Source: Arthrobacter sp. KBS0703 (GTDB lineage Bacteria; Actinomycetota; Actinomycetes; Actinomycetales; Micrococcaceae). From it: 64,000 nucleotides of DNA. This document shows positions 55,661-63,126 of the stretch, one piece after another (position 1 is the first letter of the stretch; every line of letters starts with the position of its first letter). The position numbers and the translations under genes were made by a program. The DNA lies in the NCBI RefSeq assembly GCF_002008315.2, contig NZ_MVDG02000001.1:1054001-1118000 (forward strand), read 5' to 3'. The notes beneath the pieces were generated by a model. It ran no database searches. It was given only the letters and a program-made list of their open reading frames with translations, and was not told the origin of the DNA.

Positions 55661-56122
55661 TTAGTTGACGGGGATGGTGAAGTTGAGCATGACGAAGGTG
55701 GGGTCCGTTGCGCCGGTCTCGTAGCTGATGTTGCCGTTGGAGCCAATCGCCACGTTGCCGACAACGCGCGGGACTGTGGCGTTGCCGGTGGTGACGGGAG
55801 CAAAGACGGTGTAGGCCGGTCGGAGGTTGACCGGAAGGACGGCAATGACCGTCTTGGGGTCTCCCGTGGTGGGGTTCTTGACGATGCCGGAGACGTGGAT
55901 GAAGTTGCCGGACTTGGAGGCGCGGAGACCGTTGTAGTAACCACCGGCACCTACATAGGGGCCGTAGCCGTTGATGAGGGTCAGCGGCGTCCAGTCGATG
56001 GCGGCGGTGACTGCGTTCAGCGCGGATTCGACGCTCTCGGCGGTTGCCTGAATCGCGTCGTGAACGGCTGCGGCTTCTGTTCCGGCAGGGTAGGAAATGT
56101 CCCAATTGGTTGTTGTTGGCAT
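55661..56122 (-). CDS. Probable phage tail fibre or tail-tip protein
   Basis: The 153-residue protein begins MPTTTNWDISYPAGTEAAAV with a short helical part (TAESVESALNAV) like the base of many fibres, then a Gly/Thr/Asn-rich, beta-prone C half (NPTTGDPKTVIAVLPVNLRP). It follows the tail genes, where receptor-binding proteins are often found. Function is inferred from position and composition. Confidence 0.6.
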   Translation of the reverse strand: MPTTTNWDISYPAGTEAAAVHDAIQATAESVESALNAVTAAIDWTPLTLINGYGPYVGAGGYYNGLRASKSGNFIHVSGIVKNPTTGDPKTVIAVLPVNLRPAYTVFAPVTTGNATVPRVVGNVAIGSNGNISYETGATDPTFVMLNFTIPVN

Positions 56123-56137
56123 GACTGCCCTTTCTGA

Positions 56138-57295
56138 CTAGATGATTTCGTTTCGTTCCGGTCGGCGCAGGACCAGATCCATGAGGCCGGAGCCGGGGCT
56201 GAAGGTGACGGACTGCACGAGAAGGTTTTCGTCGGCTCCGAAGAGCTGGGCGCGGATGGTCTGTCCGGGGCGCACGGAGTACAGGGCAAGGGCTGTGACG
56301 TCGTAGGTGTGGCCTTTGCTGAGCAGCCGGGCGAGCTTGTTGCGTGCGGCGGCGTCGGCCTGCGTTTGGCTCGCGGCCTTGTCGATCTCTTCGGTGTAGG
56401 TCTTCTCGCCCACCGTGGCGATGTTGAAGTCGCCGTAGCTGATGAAGGCTTGGCCGGTGCGGGTGTAGGACCACTCGTTGAAGCGGGCCTTCCATTTGTA
56501 GGTGAGCACGACGCGGTTGTAGAACTTCTCGCGGTCGGTGGTCATGTTGGCGCTGAGGACCGTTCCGTCCGTGCCGGTGGTCAGTGTGTGGTGCGGGGTC
56601 GTGGCGATTTCCGGGCGCGGCTCGATGGTCCAGTCGCGTCCGTTCTTGCAGTAGATCCATGTGCCGGTGCGCTGCTGAATCTCGTCAATGAGGTCCCACG
56701 CGTTCTCGTTCGGGCGCGGCTCGTTCATCGTGGACGCCTTCGGCTTCTCCAGCAGGGCAATCTCACCGGCTCCGAAGGTGGGCGAGTACTCGGAGAGGAC
56801 GTGAATCTCACTCATGGTGGAGCCCGCTGCGAGGATCGACGCCACGTAGTCAATGAGGCCGGAGGTATCGAGGGTTTCCGTCCCGAAAAACGTCTGCCCC
56901 TGCACGCGGCGCTCGTCCGAGGACGCCGTGATGTTCATGGACGTTTCGTCGCTGGAATAGCGCAGCTCGCGGGAGAAAATCATCAGGTCAGCGACAATCT
57001 GGGTCTCGCGCTCCTGCGAGTCGAGGTCATAGCCGAGTTCGATTTCAACGCGGGTGGATTTGCGCCCGTCGAGCGCGTCAATGTCCGCCTGACTCTCCGG
57101 CATGGCACAGGTGATGTCGGCGGAGATGTGCGGAGACCAGTCCTCGGAGAACGTGATTTGCAGGTCCAGCACGTCCAGCGTGATGGGCTCGCCGTCCAGC
57201 GGGTACGCAACGGCCTTGTAGTAATGCCGGACGGACTCGGAGACCTTGGCGACGGCGTCAGCGCTGAACGGCTGCGGCGCTGGCTTTAGCGTCAT
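56138..57295 (-). CDS. Phage tail hub-like (minor tail) protein
   Basis: The 385-residue protein resembles the tail hub/endopeptidase-tail class: an N-terminal domain with VLDLQITFSEDWSPHISADI and VEIELGYDLDSQERETQIVA, and a middle with WDLIDEIQQRTGTWIYC, as in gp27-like hubs. A C-terminal region includes GQTIRAQLFGADENLLV. No peptidase motif is obvious. It follows the distal-tail-like gene by two bases. Confidence 0.68.
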   Translation of the reverse strand: MTLKPAPQPFSADAVAKVSESVRHYYKAVAYPLDGEPITLDVLDLQITFSEDWSPHISADITCAMPESQADIDALDGRKSTRVEIELGYDLDSQERETQIVADLMIFSRELRYSSDETSMNITASSDERRVQGQTFFGTETLDTSGLIDYVASILAAGSTMSEIHVLSEYSPTFGAGEIALLEKPKASTMNEPRPNENAWDLIDEIQQRTGTWIYCKNGRDWTIEPRPEIATTPHHTLTTGTDGTVLSANMTTDREKFYNRVVLTYKWKARFNEWSYTRTGQAFISYGDFNIATVGEKTYTEEIDKAASQTQADAAARNKLARLLSKGHTYDVTALALYSVRPGQTIRAQLFGADENLLVQSVTFSPGSGLMDLVLRRPERNEII

Positions 57296-57297
57296 CC

Positions 57298-58047
57298 CTA
57301 GACCTCCCGCTGTAGGAGAAGGTCGTCAAAGGTGGCGTAGGCAGCGGCAACCTCGTTGAAGGAAGCGAACGAGACGGCCAGCTCTTCGAAGGTCCAGCCG
57401 ATGGCACCACGAAGGGATCCGGTCGGACGCTTGGTCTCCCGGAAGTTGACCGTGAAGCGGTAGCACGTCGACTGTCCCTGCGGCGTGTAGGGCACGACGT
57501 CGAGGGTTTCGGGGATGAAGAACATGTCCATTTTGGGGACGGACTGTTTCAGCATCGCGACTTCCTGACGGTTGAAGACGTCTTCGAGTGCTGCGGCGCT
57601 GGGATAGTCCGGCATCCAGATTTCGAGCTGTCCACGGCGGGTGCCCATGCCACCGAGGGCTAGCACGGGATCCGGGCGTCCGATGATGTCATGGGCCACC
57701 GAGAGGCTCTTGCGGCTGGACGAGTAGTCCGTGAGCTGCTGGACCTTGGCGGAGAAGTTCGGCAGGCGAGGAATCAGGAACCACGGAGTTGCCAGCGTGA
57801 GTACCGCGCTCGCAGTGACCGTTCCGGCGGCGGTGTAGACGGCATAGGTGTTGATCCCGTTCGCCGCCTCGTAATCGGAGAGGATGAGCTTTCCGGACGC
57901 GGCGGAAGGAAGCTGATAGTCCTTCACGCGGACGTCGTTGGTGCCGTTGACGTCGATGCGGGTGATCTTGGTGACGGAGGACGTCAGGGCGATTTCGAGC
58001 AGGATGGACGTTGTGACGGTGTCGGCGGTCAGCGTGAGCGTGGTCAT
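57298..58047 (-). CDS. Phage distal tail-like protein
   Basis: The 249-residue protein follows the tape measure gene with a one-base overlap, the place of the distal tail (Dit) protein in siphoviruses. The N half is Thr/Val-rich and beta-prone (ITRIDVNGTNDVRVKDYQL); the C half includes RRGQLEIWMPDYPSA and FTVNFRETKRPTG. The role is mostly from position. Confidence 0.62.
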   Translation of the reverse strand: MTTLTLTADTVTTSILLEIALTSSVTKITRIDVNGTNDVRVKDYQLPSAASGKLILSDYEAANGINTYAVYTAAGTVTASAVLTLATPWFLIPRLPNFSAKVQQLTDYSSSRKSLSVAHDIIGRPDPVLALGGMGTRRGQLEIWMPDYPSAAALEDVFNRQEVAMLKQSVPKMDMFFIPETLDVVPYTPQGQSTCYRFTVNFRETKRPTGSLRGAIGWTFEELAVSFASFNEVAAAYATFDDLLLQREV

Positions 58048-59909
58048 CAGACGACTCTCTTTCCGGGACGTTCAACGATGTCCACGTAGGCAGTGCGGGG
58101 GAGCGTGAGGCGGCGCAGGGTTTCCTCCACGGAGCCGAGATTGGCGAGGTTGACGTTGACGTCCACGTTGCGGCCTTTGATGCCGTCGATCCGCTTCTGG
58201 ACCTCGCGCACGGTGTAGTCGTCGTCCACGTCGACCTTGACCATGTCGCGGCCTTTGATGCCGTCGATTCGCTGCTGTACGGCCTTGACGGTGTAGTTGT
58301 CGTCGACGTCGACAAAGACGTTGTCCCTGCCCGTGATGGCGTTGATACGGCCTTGGACGGCGGCGACGGTCAGGTTGTCATCGACGTCCACGAGGACGTT
58401 GTCGCGGCCCGTGATGGCGTTCACGCGTCCCTGTACAGCTCCGGTGGTGCCGCCGTCGTCAACGTTGACAGTCGTGTCCTTCGTGGCCGGGATGGTCTCA
58501 ATGTCCGTCTTAGCCTTGGCTGCGCCGTTGGTCTTGATCTCGGTGGAGATTTCCTTGGGGAAGAGTCCGTACGCCTTGGCGAGTTCTTCTGACTTGGCAC
58601 GCGAGCCGGTCATGGTGTCCATCTGCTTGAGCAGGGCCTCGCGTTGGGCGTCATAGCTGGCGGCGACGGTGTCCGCCGGCTGACCGGCTTTGAGCTGGTC
58701 GTCGGCCATGGTGATAGCGGCGTCGGAAGTATCCAGCAGCATGCGGATGTTGTCGCGCCCGGATTCCGTGTTCTTGTCGAGCGTTACCGTGCCTGCTTCG
58801 AACGCGGCCTTGGTCGCTGCGGCTTGGTCCAAGTAGTCCAGTTCGGCGGAGACGCCGTCCTGAAGAATGCTGTTCTTCTTTTCGAGCGCGGCAATGTCTT
58901 CAAGCGTGGCTTCAACGGTGCCCTCAATGGCGGCGCGGCGAAGCTTCTCCATCTCCTCAGCGATCCGCTGATTCTTGATGTTGTCTTCCATCTTCGTCTT
59001 GAGGTCTTCAAGGGAAGTCAGTGTCGCCGTGTCGACGGGTTCCATGATGGAGCCGGTGGTGTTATAGACCGCCTCCTTCTTTTCCTTGAGGGCAGTCAGC
59101 TTGTCGTTGACTTTTGCAAGTCCCTCTTCGGCGTCTTTGACGGAACCGAAGGAACCGTCGAAGGCGGTCTTCAGGTCAATGCCTGAGTCCTTGCTGAGCT
59201 GGGACATCTTCTCGAAGCCGGTAATCGCGTCTTCCTGAAAGATGTCCAGCCATTCCTTGGTGTCCACAATGGAATAGCCGTAGTCCTCCATGGCTTGGAT
59301 GTAATCGCTCTGTCGAAGGACACCGCCGTTGTCCTTGATGGCCTGAGCCATTCCAATGACTTTTTCCTTGTTCTCGTTGACCTTGTCTGCGTTGTCTTGC
59401 AGAGCGGAAATCACGAGACCGATTCCGGCGGCGGCAACGAGACCAGCGGCCATACCGGCGGGACCGAAGCCGACGAAGGCGTTGGCGACAACTTCCTGCA
59501 TGGCGTCGGCAGCGTCCTCGATGGAGCCGAACGAGGCGGCGGCTTCCTTGGCGGTGGAGGCCGATTCCTCTTTGAGGTTGTCGAAGCCCTCTCCGGCCTT
59601 GTCCGTGCCGTCCGTGACCTCTCGGCCTACGGTCTTGCCGGTGGTCTTTGCCTGATCCTCTACGGACTCGAGCGCCTTGGTCAGGTCGCGGTCAACGACT
59701 TTGGCGGCGTCCTTGAAATCGTCCTCAATGGCGTCACCGGCCTTGTCGCTGGCCTTGGTCACATCCTTAAAGCTGTCCTCACCGGCCTTGGCGGTGTCCT
59801 TGAGGGAATCCTGAATCTTGTCGAACGAGTCGGCAACCTTTTCGGCACCGGTTACAACGCCGTCAACGTCAGTGTTGATGACTACATCGATGGGGCGTCC
59901 ACCGGCCAT
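58047..59909 (-). CDS. Tape measure protein
   Basis: The 620-residue protein sets tail length. An N-terminal charged helical region (KVADSFDKIQDSLKDTAKAG) leads to a hydrophobic segment (GPAGMAAGLVAAAGIGLVIS), a long helical middle, and four to five 26-residue repeats at residues 481-607. By the usual rule of about 0.15 nm per residue the tail would be near 90 nm. It lies in the expected place between tail tube and distal tail. Confidence 0.85.
   Translation of the reverse strand: MAGGRPIDVVINTDVDGVVTGAEKVADSFDKIQDSLKDTAKAGEDSFKDVTKASDKAGDAIEDDFKDAAKVVDRDLTKALESVEDQAKTTGKTVGREVTDGTDKAGEGFDNLKEESASTAKEAAASFGSIEDAADAMQEVVANAFVGFGPAGMAAGLVAAAGIGLVISALQDNADKVNENKEKVIGMAQAIKDNGGVLRQSDYIQAMEDYGYSIVDTKEWLDIFQEDAITGFEKMSQLSKDSGIDLKTAFDGSFGSVKDAEEGLAKVNDKLTALKEKKEAVYNTTGSIMEPVDTATLTSLEDLKTKMEDNIKNQRIAEEMEKLRRAAIEGTVEATLEDIAALEKKNSILQDGVSAELDYLDQAAATKAAFEAGTVTLDKNTESGRDNIRMLLDTSDAAITMADDQLKAGQPADTVAASYDAQREALLKQMDTMTGSRAKSEELAKAYGLFPKEISTEIKTNGAAKAKTDIETIPATKDTTVNVDDGGTTGAVQGRVNAITGRDNVLVDVDDNLTVAAVQGRINAITGRDNVFVDVDDNYTVKAVQQRIDGIKGRDMVKVDVDDDYTVREVQKRIDGIKGRNVDVNVNLANLGSVEETLRRLTLPRTAYVDIVERPGKRVV
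58089..58469 (-). repeat. 26-residue (78-base) tandem repeats in the tape measure gene
   Basis: Four clear copies and a fifth degenerate one follow the pattern V-x-V-D-V-D-D-N-x-T-V-x-x-V-Q-x-R-I-x-x-I-x-G-R-D. Each has a short strand and a helix. Neighbouring copies keep the register exactly. Confidence 0.85.
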
Positions 59910-59912
59910 GGG

Positions 59913-60416
59913 TTACCTGCCTTCTGCGGCGTCGTGAATACGCTTGATAGTGGTTTGGATAGTCAGTGATTGAATGCGGCTCACTGCGGCCTTTGACGCC
60001 GGTACGGCGACGTAGCCGGTCCTGCGGTGCTGGGGGAGTCCTCGGCGGGTGCGGCGGGTGATGGTGTGCCGCTGACCGTTCGGAGCCTGCCGGTAGTACT
60101 TGGTGTAGTTGTTCGGCGTCGAGCCGAATTCAGCAGCTCCGAGTAGCGCGTTTTGCGGAATCTTCCGGGAGCCGATTTTCTTGCTGGAGCCCTTGGCGGT
60201 CAGCACAAGGTTGGCTCCGGTCTTGACGGAGATTCCGGCCTTGTAGACGCGGGAGGCAACCGGGGTGACGTTCCTGCGGGCGTTGATTTCCTCACGCCAG
60301 ATGGGAAGGGCTGAGGCCCGCTGTACGCGGCGCAGGTCATTCTTCAGCTCTTTGGGGAGCTGGCGAAAGACGCGTTCGGCCTTGTTCAGTCCCTTCCCAT
60401 CGACGTAGAACTTCAT
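59913..60416 (-). CDS. HK97 gp10-like tail completion protein
   Basis: The 167-residue basic protein begins MKFYVDGKGLNKAERVFRQL and has LPKELKNDLRRVQRASALPI, typical of the HK97-gp10 group acting at the neck or tail end. The rest is Arg/Lys-rich (RRTRRGLPQHRRTGY). It lies between tail tube and tape measure, an unusual place, since gp10-type genes more often precede the tail tube. Confidence 0.65.
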   Translation of the reverse strand: MKFYVDGKGLNKAERVFRQLPKELKNDLRRVQRASALPIWREEINARRNVTPVASRVYKAGISVKTGANLVLTAKGSSKKIGSRKIPQNALLGAAEFGSTPNNYTKYYRQAPNGQRHTITRRTRRGLPQHRRTGYVAVPASKAAVSRIQSLTIQTTIKRIHDAAEGR

Positions 60417-60421
60417 CGGAC

Positions 60422-60832
60422 TTAGACGCCGTAAACGAGTGTCGGCTGTCCGCTGACGGGGAGGCTCGCGGAAGTAGTGGCGACACCGGTTCCGCCGCCG
60501 ATTTCCTTAGGCGCGGTGATGGTCGCTGTGAACGTCCAAGACTGGGTTGCGGTGCCGGTCGGCTTGATGATGACCGTCTTAGTCAGACCGTGAAAGGCAA
60601 TGAGCTTTGCCGTCAGGGTGGTGTTGGCTGTGAAGTCCTGACCGAATTCGAGGTCGCAGGTCCAGACGAGCGGGGACACAGTCTGCTGCACGTTGCCGGA
60701 GACCGGTGACCATACGGCGGTGTCGAAGGTGTTGGAGAGCTTGGCAAGAGTGATCGCGTCGGAGTACTCGACTCCGTCAATGGAGACAATCGCGTTCTTG
60801 ATGTTCAGGGGATTGTGCACAAGAGATGGCAT
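60422..60832 (-). CDS. Major tail (tube) protein, small
   Basis: The 136-residue protein begins MPSLVHNPLNIKNAIVSIDG and is Thr/Val-rich and beta-prone (TAVWSPVSGNVQQTVSPLVW, then TATQSWTFTATITAPKE), as expected for a small siphovirus tail tube. It comes just before the gp10-like and tape measure genes. Called by place and fold type. Confidence 0.68.
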   Translation of the reverse strand: MPSLVHNPLNIKNAIVSIDGVEYSDAITLAKLSNTFDTAVWSPVSGNVQQTVSPLVWTCDLEFGQDFTANTTLTAKLIAFHGLTKTVIIKPTGTATQSWTFTATITAPKEIGGGTGVATTSASLPVSGQPTLVYGV

Positions 60833-60844
60833 GATTTAGGCCTT

Positions 60845-61237
60845 TCAGGCTGTAAGAAGTTGTGATTTGTAGATCTGAGGACGGACGGCTTGCAGGCTGA
60901 TTTCGTAGGCTTCCCACTGCTCAGCCACGATGGTTCGCTGGGCTTCCTGCCAATACACATCCCGCATGGCTTCGAGCGAGAGCATGACCGCGTCAACGGC
61001 GGCATCCAGCTCGTCCTCTGCGGCGGCGGTTCCCTTTTTCGACACCGTGACCAGCACCTTCAATGAGTGCGTGATCTGGCTGTTCGAGTCGTTGACCGAG
61101 AAGCCGTCCCGGTAGACGTTGACGGAGACTTTTCCGGCAGGAATGTTCTCCGGTGCGCTGACTGGGAAGTCGGTGACGATGAAGCCGGGGTTATCGGCCT
61201 TGATCTGTTCCGCCACGTCCTTCCGTGCGGCACTCAT
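60845..61237 (-). CDS. Tail terminator-like protein
   Basis: The 130-residue protein begins MSAARKDVAEQIKADNPGFI and has SVNVYRDGFSVNDSNSQITH, as in tail terminator or minor tail protein U-like families. ATG at 61237 overlaps the connector stop by four bases; the frame is open to 61402 but that stretch lies over the connector gene. Confidence 0.65.
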   Translation of the reverse strand: MSAARKDVAEQIKADNPGFIVTDFPVSAPENIPAGKVSVNVYRDGFSVNDSNSQITHSLKVLVTVSKKGTAAAEDELDAAVDAVMLSLEAMRDVYWQEAQRTIVAEQWEAYEISLQAVRPQIYKSQLLTA

Positions 61238-61569
61238 CGGAGCCTCCGTAGCGGGGAACTTTTCGGACGGAGGAGATCCCTCGCAGCGAAGACCAGCGGA
61301 TAGACCGGGATGGCCAGACCGTCCGGCCCGTATTCCTGCTTCTGGCCCCCGGACATCTGCCCCCATGTGTGGCGGGCCTGAAATATCAAGGCCAGCTTCC
61401 ATGTCTCCGGCACCTGCTCGGTGACGCCGGGGTCAGTGTGGGTAGGCGCGTAGGCGGCACACAGACTGCTTGCCGTGTACAGAAGCGTGCTGAGGACGTC
61501 CGGATCGATGTCCACGGCCTCCGGCCAAATGGTCTTGACGAAGTCAACGTCAACGGTCCATTGCCACAT
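61234..61569 (-). CDS. Head-tail connector protein
   Basis: The 111-residue protein begins MWQWTVDVDFVKTIWPEAVD and has LALIFQARHTWGQMSGGQKQ, similar in size and plan to gp6-like connector proteins (mostly helical). It follows the capsid gene by 30 bases. Confidence 0.68.
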   Translation of the reverse strand: MWQWTVDVDFVKTIWPEAVDIDPDVLSTLLYTASSLCAAYAPTHTDPGVTEQVPETWKLALIFQARHTWGQMSGGQKQEYGPDGLAIPVYPLVFAARDLLRPKSSPLRRLR

Positions 61570-61599
61570 TGCGCCTGCCTTTCAGGTTGGGAGCGGAAA

Positions 61600-63126
61600 T
61601 TAGACGACCTTGACGAGTCCGGCGGCGTTGTTCACGACAATCGCGTAGTAGCCGAACAGGGCCTCATCCAGACCGCCCTTGGAGATGTCCAGCGCGTCCA
61701 CGCGGATGGGGGAGCCGGGAAGCTCGTAGAAGGAAATGGCTTCCTTGGCTCCGACGATGACGGTTCCGGCGGCAAGCTCCGGAGCCGGGACGATGCGGAA
61801 TCCGCCGACGCTGCCGTCGACAAAGCCGAGAGCGGAAGACAGGTACTTCAGGGAGTCCTGATCGCGGGTGAGAAGCATGGTGCGGTACACGTCGGTTGCC
61901 ACGAGTGCGAAGCTCGGCAGAACGTTGGTGTTGGTGTTCACGGCGAGGACGCCGTCAACGATCTTGGACATGCCCGCGTTCACGTTGGCCGGGACAGCGC
62001 CGCCGGTCACGTTGGTGGAGACGGACGAGATGCGCGTAATGAGCTTCTGATCGGTCTTGAGCGCGTAGTCCTGTGCGGCTGCGGAGAAGAAGCTGTTCAG
62101 GAACTCGGTGTTGCCGAAGTCCGCGTACTTGCGGTCGATCTTCCAGCCACCGGCCAGACGTGCGGCCTCTTCCGAGTAGGCCTCGGTGGTGACGGTGTTA
62201 CTAGGAATGTCGGCGAGATCGCCCGCGTAGTCGCCTACTACGGGCTTGGTCAGGAAGCGCCAGCCTTCAACCTTCCAAGAGGTCAGGGTGCCGGGGGTGA
62301 CGAGGGAGACGTACTTGCGCTGGTACGGAGCCTTTGACCAAAGCTCCCCCAACCATTCCTCTTGTTCCACGTTGGACTTGTGGGCGGTATTGGTGATGTT
62401 GGACAGCGCGGCGAACAGGCTCTGCTCTCCAACGATTCCGGCCTCTTCCAGTGCGGAGGCGAGAACGCGGTCCTTGGTGGAGTAGGCCTTGGCGATTAGG
62501 GCAGTAGCGGTGGCGAGGTCCTTGGGAGCCGTAGCGCCACCGTGGGCGGCCTGAAGCTCGGTCGGAACAGATGCGTTTTCGGGCATTTCGATTTCCTTCT
62601 CGGGGGGTGTTGATGCGTCGGCTTCTGCCTCAGCGGGTGTTTCCTCGTCGTCCTGTTCCGGAGTGGAGGTAGTTACGGGGAGGTCTCCGAAGTCGGAAGC
62701 CACGAGCTGGGCGTCAGCGAACGCGGGACGGACCACGAGACCGGCACCGGAGAGGACTCCGGCGGTCAGGGCTCCGGCACGGATGACGGGGGAGTCAATC
62801 TCCACCGAGATGCCGGTGCGGAGACCGGACGCGGCCAGCTCGAGCGCGTCGTTGCCAGCGGACGTGCGGGCAATGGAGACGGTGGCGAAGAGGCCTTCGT
62901 CGGTCTCTTCGATGGAGGCGAACTTGCCTACGGGCTGCTTGTAGTCGTGTTCGAGGTTCACCGGCAGTCCGGTGATGTCCTCAGGAATGGTCACGGAGCC
63001 CTTCGAGGCGGTGATCTTTCCGAGGTTGGTGGACCCTGCGGAGCCGTAGGGAAGCAGCTTGTAGGTCAGGGTGCGGTCATCAATTGATGCGGTGAGGAAT
63101 TCACCGGCCACATGGAAGTTAGACAT
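61600..63126 (-). CDS. Fused prohead protease-major capsid protein (HK97 type)
   Basis: The 508-residue product joins two usually separate proteins. Residues 1-170 resemble the S78 prohead protease, with the likely catalytic His60 in LEHDYKQP and Ser107 in GISVEIDSP. An acidic linker (about 150-185) leads to an HK97-fold capsid from about residue 185, with WKVEGWRFLTKPVVG, and GFVDGSVGGFRIVPAPEL near the C end. It overlaps the portal stop by eight bases. Cleavage in the linker would free the shell protein. Confidence 0.85.
   Translation of the reverse strand: MSNFHVAGEFLTASIDDRTLTYKLLPYGSAGSTNLGKITASKGSVTIPEDITGLPVNLEHDYKQPVGKFASIEETDEGLFATVSIARTSAGNDALELAASGLRTGISVEIDSPVIRAGALTAGVLSGAGLVVRPAFADAQLVASDFGDLPVTTSTPEQDDEETPAEAEADASTPPEKEIEMPENASVPTELQAAHGGATAPKDLATATALIAKAYSTKDRVLASALEEAGIVGEQSLFAALSNITNTAHKSNVEQEEWLGELWSKAPYQRKYVSLVTPGTLTSWKVEGWRFLTKPVVGDYAGDLADIPSNTVTTEAYSEEAARLAGGWKIDRKYADFGNTEFLNSFFSAAAQDYALKTDQKLITRISSVSTNVTGGAVPANVNAGMSKIVDGVLAVNTNTNVLPSFALVATDVYRTMLLTRDQDSLKYLSSALGFVDGSVGGFRIVPAPELAAGTVIVGAKEAISFYELPGSPIRVDALDISKGGLDEALFGYYAIVVNNAAGLVKVV

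Noticed and set aside
55611..56660. 349-codon His/Arg-rich frame on - in the prophage tail region
   Set aside because: It overlaps two well-packed tail genes in another frame and has a composition (HRRHRP runs) typical of shadows.
58089..58469. The 78-base repeats as a CRISPR array
   Set aside because: They are in-frame protein repeats without unique spacers and lie inside the tape measure gene.
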